From positions 12,934,169-12,998,168 of the forward strand of contig NC_087072.1 in NCBI RefSeq assembly GCF_026151205.1: DNA of 64,000 bases. The letters are read 5' to 3'. This document shows, piece by piece, positions 23,220-35,500 of this stretch. A model generated the notes under the pieces. That model was not told where the DNA came from. It saw nothing but the letters and a program-made list of their open reading frames with translations, and did no database searches. Source of the stretch: Bolinopsis microptera. Taxonomy: Eukaryota; Ctenophora; Tentaculata; Lobata; Bolinopsidae. A program made the translations under genes and the position numbers. Position 1 is the first letter of the stretch. Each line of letters starts with the position of its first letter.

Positions 23220-24552
23220 TGTTAAAGACTGTAGTGGTATTAAAATGACTCCGGGTTCGAGCTAACCTCATCAATACGCTAGGGAGGGAGCCGTACTAGG
23301 ATAATTGATACGATGCTCATACGTAGTGCGATTATTAATGCTCACGTCTAGATACTTGAGTGATTAAGATTTACTTTGAACTGTAACCTTGAGGTTAGTT
23401 AGTATTTGTGACATCATTTAATTACTTATACTTGAATCTAAGCCACGAGCCAAACGGCCATTCCTAAGGCTAAGGGTTACAAAATAAGGACACTAATATT
23501 GTTGGTTAAAGTAACCCGTAGGATAAATACGGTAGACACTCTTAGTTACAGATAGAGTGGACTACAATGAATAATATATATATCAATATCTTCCCTAACT
23601 ACTAACTAACTTATACTAACTTCCCTAACTTATAACTAACTTATAACTAACTTATAACTAACTTATAACTAGCTTATAACTAACTTATAACTAACTTTCC
23701 TAACTTATAACTAAGGTTATATATCAGTCACTCATATGAGAGCTGGCAATACACATCGGGATTGTGGTGCTGAACTCTGCCATATTCTTTGCATCAAAAG
23801 ATATATATAGTCGCGTGGGTGATCATGTGACCCACGTGCTTGAATGATCATGTGACCATGATTTTATGTACTTGAAGCGACTGACAAGGTACGTGATAAA
23901 TTGATAGTGGTAATATCTTGCAGCTCTCCGCGTCGAAGAGACTGCTCGATCGCCTGTACCAGGGCTGTCAATGTCCGTGAGGTAGTTGAGCCGCTTCAGT
24001 TGTGATTAGAAGATAAGGATAAGATTTGATTTTGATAGTTACTTAGTAACAGCCGTTACCAGCTGTCACACAATGGTAGAACTATAGGGTGCATTTATAG
24101 GGTGCATTTGTAGGGGCTATAGTGAGCGAGAAGCTATACATGTGTGAGGTGATAACCGATTTCAATAAGTATGGTTGAGTACCCTAATGTTCACTTGTCA
24201 CGCCGTGTTGCATTTTGAAGAGCGTGACGGGCCGCCCCATTGGAAGAGCTCCTATGGGGGCAAGAGATAATGCCTAGATGACACATTGACTATCTTGTGG
24301 GTGACCTGACAACTATGGATGAATCCGTGTGGCATGTCATGTAATGTTGATACCGTAATCTTTCAGCAGAGTTCACCAACGTACCCAAGATAAAAGTCAA
24401 ACTTAGTTATGGTAAATAAGGAATATAAATGAAGGTCCTTAAATCGCCTCGACTCAGGGAATATCATCCATACCATTACACTACAACTGGTGAATAAGAA
24501 CTAAATGAAATACACCATGTTCGCCTTGACACAGCGAAACCCATCTATAACA
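23220..24552 (-). repeat. 5' LTR of the gag-only element
   Basis: Identical in length to the other LTR (1333 bp) and about 99.5% identical by eye. As the minus-strand 5' LTR it should hold the promoter. Confidence 0.9.
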
Positions 24553-24557
24553 AGAAC

Positions 24558-25250
24558 CCTCTCGCTTGCAGTAGCTTGTAGGTTTACAACCTACCAGGAC
24601 GCGCGCCGAGTTAGACTCGTCGACGATCCAATATATGGAACAAATATTTTACGCGAGTATCACCCGTTAAGCAGTAGCGCGCGACCGCCGAAGGCGGCAG
24701 AGGATATATTCTACTTGCGAAACAAGCGCGTCACGCAGTACGCGTATAGTTATACACATGGCTATGTGAATGAAGCATCAAATAATTTTTCTTCGGTAGA
24801 TCTGCGATCGATGCTCGCCGAGCTGCGAAGGATTGACATCGTGAATCAAATCAAATTATTAAATGTTTTTATAAATAGTGAGCTAAACTTTATATTACTG
24901 GGCGGTGCTCGGTTTGTCATTCCGCCGAATTTTTATTCGGGTTGAGTGAATTACGACCACCAGGCTCCATCACCCTAAAAAGTGCGAATGCTCATTGGAT
25001 GTTATCGTTAGATTGTAGCGCGATGCACTACTGGGTTGCGCCGCGCATTAAATAATTCTTCTCGCAACCTTCGGTAGATCGGCGAAATGCACCATTGTGC
25101 CTCACCGAGCTGCGAAGGATTGACATCGTGAATCAAAATGTTAGAGTGCACGTGACTCGCTTTCACGTGATCGTTCAGAACCAATTACAGCCGCGCAAAA
25201 TATCACGTGCACGCTGTTATATCCGGGTATTATAATTTTAAGGCCGTATT
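24558..25250. repeat. Cluster of modular repeats D1, D2, D3
   Basis: 24574-24680 is D1 (GTAGGTTTACAACCTACC, then GAGTTAGACTCGTCGACG). 24800-24850 and 25015-25135 are D2 (GAAGGATTGACATCGTGAAT). 24893-24935 is reversed D3. The 146-codon frame at 24505-24945 is a read-through of LTR end plus these repeats. CACGTGCACGCTGTTATATC at 25202-25221 is a separate small phrase. Confidence 0.6.
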
Positions 25251-25800
25251 TAATTGACTTTACTTTACGCTGAGTTTATGGAGGACTTGGAATGTATGGA
25301 ACATATTCAGTGTAGGATAATTCTGTCCAGATGGAAGGTAGAGACTCAGGTATTATGCCACGGTTTAGCCGTCTGGAACAGAACCAAGTTAGATATAGGA
25401 AGTAAGAGTAGTATACTAAGATGGCTGGTCTTTCAACTATTATTTATTTTGCTTGGGCTCCTTGTTGGAAGACCCAGCCAATTTTGTGTTTCTTTCTTAT
25501 TTAATTTAAGGCAGTATTAGTAATAGACCTAAGGAAGCAGATGCTAAGGGCCGCACGTCCGAGCCGACGTCTCCGGAAAGTAGAAGGTTTAGTTTTGAGT
25601 TGGTTAACTTTGAAGTTACAGGGAGAATAGAGAATGAACACACTGATATAATCAAGGGAATTAAATTATATAAAGAAAAGGATCTACACGAAATACTAAA
25701 AGAACCAAACTATAATTTAACGCGACAACACGTCGTCTTCCTAAAGTCTATTTTTAGTGTCTCTGGGACTGGAACTACGTGGAAGTTAAAGTAGGGCAGA
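25251..25800 (+). other. Unrecognised region with two short open frames
   Basis: Frames at 25254-25520 (88 codons, with a hydrophobic stretch LVFQLLFILLGLLVG) and 25600-25794 (64 codons, charged, starting MVNFEVTGRIENEHTD). I recognise neither. They could be parts of a decayed mobile-element gene or chance frames; no splice or neighbour evidence decides. Confidence 0.25.
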
Positions 25801-27640
25801 GTGTCGAACGACGATTGCAGAAAGGCGAAGGTAAGGAGGGGTCAGGACCTGAGGCATAATTAGGTTAGAAACGTCGTTCGGTAAATACAATTAATATCAG
25901 AGACACAGAAGTGGGCGAAATTAGAAGTATTATAAACTTTACTGTAGGTCAAACATGAAAGTGCCCCTAGTATTAAAATTACTGTTTTAAACTACTAATT
26001 GCAAAGGACAACGACTATAATGGTAATTTCATTAAAAAAACTATTACTGTTAGCAAGGATAATTAAGGATAGACATTCGCAGACCCACCTAATTGTGCTC
26101 GTAGGCCCACGGGCTGATACTCGCTCAAGGCTTGAAGAAGATTATAAGGTATAGTAAGGGATTAGGTATCAGCCTGGAATTCTTGGGCAGAGGAGCTAGT
26201 AAGGACTGGACTTAGAGTAGCCAGGAATACCACGGCCGGGAAGGACAAACTAAAGAGGTCCGGCCGAGATTGTAGGATGGTGGGTCTGCTAGGTTGCCTC
26301 CTGTGTTTCTGAGTTTCTTGTGTCTCCGCCTCTTCCACAACCGCCGTCAACTGCCTCTTCCACGGGTCTTTAGGTCTTCTTGCTGGCTTCATGCAGTCTC
26401 ACGATCTAGGACTCAATTGTTAACAATAATTTACTTAACTCCTTATCGCACTATATTTACTAAATCTTACATATACTAAATTTTAAAGTTGTCCTAAGCT
26501 ACCGGCTCCGGTTTGAGGAATATTAGTAACTATAAGCTTGGCCGACGGGGATACGGATGAGAGATTAAGTTTTAGTAAGGTTTGATATGATAAGATATGG
26601 GGCAGCTACCCGGCAGTGCATGGGAACTGGCACCCTATCTTAGTTGTTAGATTCCTAATAAGTGTAATTGTGGGCCGATGATGGTAATACAAGCGGTACA
26701 AAGGAAGATGTACGGCTTAATGATCAAGTTAGATTATTAGTTACGGAGCCGGCTACTTATAACATTATATACCATAACAGAAAAAAACTATCAATTTGCA
26801 TGTATATAACACACGCCAACTACCAATAAGAAAGAAGTGACGTATGCGCTTCAAAAGCCGCGCTCTGAGTTAGATTATAAAATCTGAATATTTGATTGTA
26901 AAATCGCATAAACAATAAACGCGCCTATTTGCGCGTTTTAAAGGGTTAAATTACGCCAGTGCAGGCTATGTTTATGAACATAATAGCCTGTGGTCCCCAG
27001 GTAAGATAAACAATCATCATGTGCACGAACTAGACCATATGGCATCCACATATTAGGGCACAAACACTTTGAAAAGGAGCATACACAATACAAAACCCAT
27101 TTTTAATAGACTAAAAATTTTAAAGCATAACGGTCCAAAACTTTTCAAGTACCACTGCATTTCAGAATTCTCTAAGATTATCAAGTATCACTGCACATCC
27201 TCCCTTTATGATGCCATCAACATTTCAAATTTGTACAACGAGTCTAACGTTTACTCTTCTAAATAAATCAAATACCTTTTTGTTCAATGCAGCCAAGCTT
27301 TGTTTATTAAAAAATTCTCACTTCAAGCAATTGCCTAGAAACTTCCATTAACTTGACAAAATTGAGAACCAAAGCACTATTAATATATAATATAACAAAT
27401 TATTCAAACAATATACACATAATTGTTACAATGACCCTATTATATATAAAAACAACCCTTCAAAAATCAATATATTCCCTATCTCAAATATTGGGCGAAA
27501 CATTTGAATATTAACCTTGGCCTTGTGGTTCCAAATTCAAATCTAAACTATTTATATCAACAAAGTTCTTTCTTGCACCTCTGTCGGCCGTAGAGAAATC
27601 ACTGTTGTTCTTAGGATTTCGAAACAAAGGCGCTTCCTTA
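25801..27640. other. Intergenic, no gene supported
   Basis: AT-rich with scattered short frames of no recognisable content. 26960-27010 contains a phrase (TTTATGAACATAATAGCCTG) shared in reverse with 8218-8245. 27300-27500 is particularly AT-rich. Confidence 0.5.
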
Positions 27641-27642
27641 GG

Positions 27643-29850
27643 TATAGTATGGAAGCGCATGTGTGTCAAAAAAAATAATGATACACATAAGCTTCCTAGG
27701 TAGCGTATGTTGTGTGTCAAAAAATTTTTTGATACACATGCGCTAGCAGGTTTATCATGTATATCATTAGGTGGCCCATGTGTGTCATTTTTGTAAAATT
27801 GCTGTAAAATCTCTATTTAATATTCTAATCGCTATCTTTATCTATTTATATATGTATTTTATCCTTATCTCTATTTTATCTTTAAACTCCTCTCCGCTCA
27901 CCTCCCGTGTGAAACGAGCGCGCCTGCACGCTGCAGTGGCGCGAAAGCACATGGTTAGGTTAAAGCGCGTGTACTGTTGCTGCACAGGCTATAATGTTAA
28001 TTGACGATGTCAATTCATCGCAGCTCGGCGAGGCACAGTAGCGCATTTCACCGATTTAGCGTTGCAAGAAGCATAATCAATAATTGAATGCGCGGCGCGG
28101 CACAGTAACGCATCGTGCTACAAGCTATAATATTTATAAACATACTCATTGGAGAATGGAGCTATGGAGGAATGAAGCTGCCTGCTGCGCGTGCGGTAGA
28201 ATGACAGGCTGAGCGCCGCCAAGTATTGCATATTAAAAGCGTGTACGCCGACGAATGACAGGCGAGCTCTTGTGTCCTGGGATCGTGCGCGAAGATCGAA
28301 ATGCAATTCATGTATCAAGCCAACTGCCAAGTGCCAACAATGTGTTTATTGTTATACATGATAATTGACAAACCCGTTTCGGGATACTTCGTAGCAACTA
28401 GCAAGCTTGCCGCGCATCGATCTAATAATGCTTCTCGTCGTAATTGGTAAGGCCACCTTGTTTGTCGTTAGATATAGGCAAAATGCACCCGGCACCCCTG
28501 TGACCTCGCTGAGCTGCTATGCAAAGCGAAAAAGCAACAACTCAATGGATGGTTAGTGGTTACCCGTACCGTAATGGGTGCTACATGCCTAGCATGAAAT
28601 ATTTACTTACTTACTTGTGCACTTAATTTGTGTATTATTTGTTCATAATCATATAAATTCGGCGGAATGACAGGCTTGATGCTGAGGGCGGCCCAGTAAA
28701 CTTCGAATCGAAAAATTTAAACGAGTAACATCCGTCAACTAGAACTAATAGTTATTGGTAATAATTAAAAACAAACTTTGCTTGTTTACCTGAAATTAGA
28801 ATTTTATACAATTAATGACATGTAAGATTAAACTCGTGTTTTTACCAATTTCCCTGCACCATCCGGTAAATTTATTACCCTCAGCTCTCAGCCCTTCGTT
28901 GTGGGCTGCGCGGTCGTATCGTGGCTTTCGCCACGGTATAGCGGGGGCGAAATGAAATACAAATGAGGATCGCGACGCGTGACTTGTAGGTTTATAACCG
29001 TGACTTGTAGGTTTATAACCAGGACGCGCGCCGAGTTGGACTCGTCGACGGTCCTGATTAATATTTGAAGCAAATATTTTACGACTACAAGTATCACCCG
29101 TTAAAGAAAGGATTGGCAATTGAACTCGCCGGTACGTCGACTAGACGGTTAACGGGTGATACTCGTAAAATATCTGTTCCATATATTGGACCGTCGACGA
29201 GTCCAACTCGGCGCGCGTCCTGGTAGGTTGTAAACCTACAACGTCGACGGATGTAATGATGCTTGTCTAAATTTGTTCGAAGTAACAAGAAAAACTTTTT
29301 TTTCGAAGCGAAATGTCTGTGTTACTGGGCGGCGCTCAGCCTAGCCTGTGCCTTTTTAATGTCATTTGCATTCCGCAACCGTTTATCATTTAACGGGTGA
29401 TACTCGTAAAATATCTGTTTCATATATTGGACCGTCGACGAGTCCAACTCGGCGCGCGTCCTGGTAGGTTGTAAACCTACAATTTATCATTTACGAACGA
29501 ATAAAAACAACGTCAATATTTTACATGTCACAGTTAGCTGGCAGTACGGTCCAGTTAATAAATTGTGCATCGCGCCGATCTAGCAAAAAACATTATTTGA
29601 TGCGCTGATCAGTCTTCTAACTCTAAGACTAATAATATGAAACAATAAACATTGTTTCTTTTGTCCGTAATTGCCTGTACTGCGTGAGAATAACAAAATA
29701 ATTACAGCACATTTACAAAATAAGAATAATGAAAAAGTAAACGTGTTTTCTCGGTTATAATTCATGATTATTTTTAGAATAACGCTTTATTGTTAATGCA
29801 ATTGCAATCATAGTGGTACGTCAGCTTGTGACATGGCTATGACGCCTTTT
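27643..29850 (+). repeat. Left arm of the giant fold-back
   Basis: Contains two internal hairpins around GCGCATGTGTGTCAAAAA (27653-27760), D2 at 27990-28125, D3 at 28200 and 28665, and D1 at 28988-29105, 29148-29245 (reversed) and 29393-29482 (reversed). Frames here mirror frames in the right arm and are not genes. Confidence 0.8.
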
Positions 29851-29859
29851 TCTTACAAT

Positions 29860-30290
29860 TACATGGTTATGACATGTTATGACTTGGTTATGACATGGTT
29901 ATGACATGGTATGACATGGTTATGACATGTTATGACATGGTATACATGGTTTATGACATGCGTTATGACATGGTTTATGACATGGTTATGACAATGTTAT
30001 GACATGGTTATGACATGGGTTATGACATGGTAAAACATGGTTTATGACATGTTATGACATGGGTTATGACATGGTTATGACATGGTTAGACATGGTTATG
30101 AAATGGTTATGATCATGGTTATGACATGGTTATGACATGGGTTATGACATGGTTATGACATGGTTATGACATGGTTATGACATGGTTATGACATGTTATG
30201 ACATGGTTATGAACATGGTTATGACATGGTTATGAAATGGTTATGACTTGGTTATGACATGGTTATGACATGGTTATGACATGGTAACAA
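29860..30290 (-). repeat. 11-bp satellite array, left (reverse orientation)
   Basis: About 38 imperfect units of ATGACATGGTT. Some units have single-base gains or losses. Confidence 0.9.
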
Positions 30291-30625
30291 CCAAAACTCC
30301 TTCAGACCAATTTGAACCATATGAGCACTTTCAGGATACAGATTCATTCCGTTCATTTCCGTTCAATTCTATGAACCTGGGTCATTTTGGTGCGACTTTC
30401 GATGACCTCTAGGCCTAGCTTATGACACTATCTATCATAGAAAACCGAATTGGGGGTTCCCCAGCCCTTACGTAATAAGTCTCAAATTTAAATGACACAT
30501 ATGCGCCACCTATTGATTTACATGATAAACCTGCTAGCGCATGTGTGTCAAAAACAAAAGTGATAGACATGCGCTAGCACGTTTATCATGTAAATCAATA
30601 CTCAATAGGTGGCGCATGTGTGTCA

Positions 30626-30985
30626 TTTTTTTTTATCTAGACACTTATTTTACTTCGGTGTATTCCAACAGCCACAATGTTACACAAGTGCAACCACCAA
30701 TTACAGGAAGCCGAAGGATCTTTTGGCCAGTGACGGTTAAGGTAGTGTGTACCATACTTTCTTCGTCCGAGACTTTGCTGCAATGTGCATCTCCTCATTT
30801 AACCCTCACACCCGATTTCTCGAGTATTCGGCTGAGTAGACCGGGGGGCTGCATAGACCACTCATGATCCTTACTGAACGTCGACGACGCTCCACCCACG
30901 ACCAGGCAGTCAGTGGGTTTTCGAACTCGCAACCTAACGATTGTAAGACAGGCGTTTCTAACCAACTGCGCTACCTGGCCGTTTT
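30626..30985 (-). mobile_element. tRNA-derived SINE inserted in a fold-back unit
   Basis: On the minus strand it starts GGCCAGGTAGCGCAGTTGG (A box) with B box GAGTTCGAAAACC, spaced as in a tRNA, then a body of about 270 bp, and ends in a poly-A run (T run at 30626-30634 on +). The matching uninterrupted sequence exists at 31618-31635, where GTGTCATTT continues directly to AAATTTGAGAC, so the insertion boundaries are defined. Intact A and B boxes could drive Pol III transcription. Confidence 0.7.
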
Positions 30986-31187
30986 AAATTTGAGACTTAT
31001 TACGTAAGGGCTGGGAACCCCCAATTCGGTTTTCTATGATAGATAGTGTCATAAGCTAGGCCTAGAGGTCATCGAAAGTCGCACCAAATGACGTAGGTTC
31101 ATAGAATGAACGGAAATTAGACGGAAATGAATTGTATCCTGAAAGTGCTCATAATGGTTCAAAATTGGGTCTGAAGGAGTTTTGGTT

Positions 31188-31315
31188 GTAACCATGTCAT
31201 AACCAGGTCATAAACATGTCATAACCATGTCATAACCATGTCATAACCATGTCATAACCAGTTCATAACCATGTCATAACCATGTCATAACCATGTCCAT
31301 AACCATGTCATAACC
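31188..31315 (+). repeat. 11-bp satellite array, short central block
   Basis: About 11 units of AACCATGTCAT, opposite in orientation to the left array. Confidence 0.85.
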
Positions 31316-31827
31316 AATTTTGAACCATTATGAGCTATTTTGGGATACAATTCATTTCCGTTCATTTCCGTTCATTCTATATACCTGGGTCTTTTGTGCG
31401 ACTTTCGATGACCTCTAGGCCTAGCTTATGACACTATCTATCATAGAAAACCGAATTGGGAGTTCCCAGCCCTTACGTAATAAGTCTCCAAATTTAAATG
31501 ACACACATGCGCCAACCTATTGATTTACATGATAAACCTGCTAGCGCATGTGTGTCAAAAACAAAAGTGACAGACATGCGCTAGCAGGTTTATCATGTAA
31601 ATCAATAGGTGGCGCATATGTGTCATTTAAATTTGAGACTTATTACATAAGGGCTGGGAACCCCAAATTCGGTTTTCTATGATAGATAGTGTCATAAGCT
31701 AGGCCTAGAGGTCATCGAAAGTCGCACCAAATGACCCAGGTCATAGAATGAACGGAAATGAACGGAAATGAATTGTATCCTGAAAGTGCTCATAATGTTC
31801 AAAATTGGTCTGAAGGAGTTTTGGTTG

Positions 31828-32572
31828 TAACCATGTCATAACCATGTCACAACCATGTCATAACCATGTCATAACCATATCATAACCATGTCATAACCAT
31901 GTCATAACCATTTCATAACCATGTCATAACCATGTCATAACCATGTCATAACCATGTCATAACCATGTCATAACCATGTCATAACCATGTCATAACCATG
32001 TCATAACCATGTCATAACCATGTCATAACCATGTCATAACCATGTCATAACCATATCATAACCATGTCATAACCATGTCATAACCATGTTCATAACCATT
32101 CATAACCATGTCATAACCATGTCATAACCATGTCATAACCATGTCATAACCATGTCATAACCATGTCATAACCATGTCATAACCATGTCATAACCATGTC
32201 ATAACCATGTCATAACCATGTCATAACCATGTCATAACCATGTCATAACCATGTCATAACCATGTCATAACCATGTCATAACCATGTCATAACCATGTCA
32301 TAACCATGTCATAACCATGACATAACCATGTTATACCATGTCATAACCATGTCATAACCATGTCATAACCATGTCATAACCATGTCATAACCATGTCATA
32401 ACCATGTCATAACCATGTCATAACCATGTCATAACCATGTCATAACCATGTCATAACCATGTCATAACCATATCATAACCATGTCATAACCATGTCATAA
32501 CCATGTCATAACCATGTCATAACCATGTCATAACCATGTCATAACCATGTCATAACCATGTCATAACCATGT
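31828..32572 (+). repeat. 11-bp satellite array, right
   Basis: About 67 units of AACCATGTCAT, far more regular than the left array. Longer than its partner by about 300 bp. Confidence 0.92.
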
Positions 32573-32575
32573 AAT

Positions 32576-35500
32576 TGTAAGAAAAAGGCGTCATAGCCAT
32601 GTCACAAGCTGACGTACCACTATGATTGCATTAACAATACAGCGTTATTCTAAAATTAATCATGAATTATAACCGAGAAAACACGTTTACTTTTTCATTA
32701 TTCTTATTTTGTAAATGTGCTGTAATTATTTTGTAATTCTCACGCAGTACAGGCAATTACGGACAAAAGAAACAATGTTTTATATTATTAGTCTTAGTGC
32801 TTAGAAGACTGATCAGCGCATCAAATAATGTTTTTTGCTAGATCGGCGCGATGCACAATTTATTAACTGGGCCGTACTGCCAGCTAACTGTGACATGTAA
32901 AATATTGACGGTTGTTTTTATTCGTTCGTAATTGATAAACGTTTGCGGAGTGACATTAAATAGACACAGGCTGAGCGCCGCCCAGTAACACAGACATTTC
33001 GCTTCGAAAAGAAAGTTTTTCGTGTTCAGTTGTAACTTCGAACAAATTTTAGACAAGGCATCATCCGTCGACGTACCGGCGAGTTCAATTGCCAATCCTT
33101 TCTTAACTGGTGATACTTGTATGTCGTAAAATATTTGCTCAAATATTAAGGGGGGGGGGGCCAATGGATATTTTTTTGTGAAACTTGATTTCGAGATAGC
33201 AGTTGACCAACAAACTAAGACCAGTGACCGAACTTTGAGGGGGTCCCGGACATACCCAACCGCCAAACGGTCGCGCAGGGCAGCCACGCCCATATTTGGT
33301 CCAAATTAAGCCCAATTTAGGCGCAAATACCCTGAACATGCCCAAAACCAAGGTTTATGGTGCTCTTCTTGTAGCTAGTGGTCTCTTTGAACTCGTATAT
33401 GAAATTTCATCAGAATGGACGAAAAATGACTGAGTTATGAGCCAAAAACCATATGCCCATATTTGGGCATACGCACCAAATTTGGTAGATTTCGTCCCAT
33501 AAATTGGGTCAAATATCAATATTTTTGAATGAAACTTACTTTATATGAAAGGTAAGCCTAAACTACATATTACTGTAAGTTATAGCTTTTAGATCTGTTT
33601 AAAATGTGGATACTAAGGCGAAAAAAACCACAAAAAATGAACTAAATTGCCCATATCTCGGTTCGCGATATTCGCGGAATTGATCTCATTAAAATTGTAA
33701 CAACTCAATCAGTTTCAAAATTTTTGCATGAAATTTTCGGAATCGACTCGAAATTGCATTTCCACCTTATTTTAAATACAGATTTTTGATTTAGGCCTCC
33801 AAAAAAATTTGGCGGCCAAATTCCAAAATTATCTCACAAAAATTCAGAATTTGGCCGCCAAATTTTTTTGGAGGCCTAAATCAAAAAACCGTATTTAAAA
33901 TAAGGTGGAAATGCGATTTCGAGTCGATTCCGAAAATTTCATGCAAAAATTTTGAAAACTGATTGAGTTGTTACAATTTTAATGAGATCAATTCCGCAAA
34001 TTTCGCGAACCGAGATATGGGCAATTTAGTTCATTTTTTGTGGTTTTTTCGCCTTAGTATCCACATTCAAACAGATATAAAGCTATAACTTACAGATAAT
34101 ATGTAGTTTAGGCTTACCTTTCATATAAAGTAAGTTTCATTCAAAAATATTGATATTTGACCAATCTATGGGAGGAAATCTACCAAATTTGGTGCGTATG
34201 CCCATATATGGGCATATGGTTTTTGGCTCATAACTCAGTCATTTTTTGTCCAATCTTAATGAAATTTCATATACGAGTTCAGGAGACCACTAGCTACAAG
34301 TAAAGCACCATAAACCTTAGTTTTGGGCATGTTCAGGGTATTGGCTAAATTGGGCCTAATTTGGACCAAATATGGGCGTGGCTGCCATGCGCGCACCGTT
34401 TGGCGGTTGGGGTCCGGGACCCCCTCAAAAGTTCGGTCACTGGTCTTAGTTTGTTGGTCAATTGCTATCTCGAAATCAAGTTCACAAAAAAATACCCATT
34501 GGCCCCCCCCCCCCCCCCCCCAACCCCCCCCCCCCCCCCCCCCCTTAATCAGGACCGTCGACGAGTCCAACTCGGCGCGCGTCCTGGTATTAAACCTACA
34601 AGTCACGGTTATAAACCTAAAAGTCACGCGTCGCGATCCTCATTTGTATTTCATTTCGCCCCCGCTATACCGTGGCGAAAGCCACGATACGACCGCGCAG
34701 CCCACAACGAAGGGCTGAGAGCTGAGGGTAATAAATTTACCGGATGGTGCAGGGAAATTGGTAAAAAACACGACTTTAATCTTACATGTCTTTAATTGTA
34801 TAAAATTCGTAATTTTAGGTAGAACAAGCAAAGTTTGTTTTTAATTATTACCAATAACTATTAGTTGACGGATGTTACTCGTTTAAAATTTTTCGATTCG
34901 AAGGTTTACTGGGCCGCCCTCAGCATCAAGCCTGTCATTCCGCCGAATTTATATGATTAGTGAACAAGATAAGTACACAAATTAAGTGCACAAGTAAGTA
35001 AAGTAAATATTTCATGCTAGGCATGTAGCACCCATTACGGTACGGGTAACCACTAACATCCATTGAGTTGTTGCTTTTTTCGCTTTGCATAGCAGCTCAG
35101 GCGAGGTCCGCAGGGGTGCCGGGTGCATTTTGCCTATATCTAACGACAAACAAGGTGGGCCTTACCACTTACACGAGAAGCATTATTAGATCGATGCGCG
35201 GCAAGCTTGCTAGTTTGCTACGAAGTATCCCGAAACAGGTTGTGCCAATTATCATTTTATAACAATAAACACATTGTTGGGCACTTGGCAGTTGGCTTGA
35301 TACATGAATTGCATTTCGATCTTCGCGCACGATCCCAGGACACAAGAGCTCGCCTGTCATTCGTCGGGCGTACACGCTTTTAAATATGCAATACTTGGCG
35401 GCGCTCAGCCTGTCATCTACCGCACGCGCAGCAGGCAGCTTCATTCCTCCATAGCTCCAGATCTCCAATGAGTATGTTTATAAATATTATAGCTTTTAGC

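Larger units (their letters stand above)
17797..24552 (-). mobile_element. Gag-only LTR retrotransposon (TR-GAG-like), complete
   Basis: Two direct repeats of 1333 bp flank a 4.1-kb interior; each starts TGTTAAAG and ends TATAACA, and AGAAC occurs on both outer sides (17792-17796, 24553-24557). The coding strand is minus: a primer-binding site lies next to the right LTR and gag is on the minus strand. I counted about seven substitutions between the LTRs, so the insertion is recent. No protease, RT, RNase H or integrase frame is present, so it would need enzymes from an autonomous relative. Gag resembles Ty3/gypsy gag. Confidence 0.9.
30291..31826. repeat. Central inverted units of the giant fold-back
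   Basis: A unit starting at the AAAACTCCTTCAGACCAATT end and passing through TAGGCCTAGCTTATGACAC and CATGATAAACCTGCTAGCG occurs at 30291-30625 (+), 30985-31187 (reversed), 31310-31600 (+) and 31600-31826 (reversed). Each pair makes a hairpin whose loop is the GTGTGTCAAAAACAAAAGTG segment. A SINE-like insertion (30626-30985) and a short 11-bp array (31188-31315) lie between them. Confidence 0.75.

Noticed and set aside
24505-24945. 146-codon protein after the LTR
   Set aside because: It begins in the LTR end and continues through D-type modular repeats; no domain is recognisable.
25254-25794. Two small host genes
   Set aside because: Short, no recognised domain, no splice or repeat evidence; kept only as an unrecognised region.
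29860-32572. CRISPR-like array
   Set aside because: Eleven-bp units in direct contact, no spacers, eukaryotic context.
34256-34795. Glycine- or proline-rich proteins over the C-run
   Set aside because: Homopolymer C gives poly-Pro/poly-Gly in several frames; the flanking sequence is inverted-repeat DNA.
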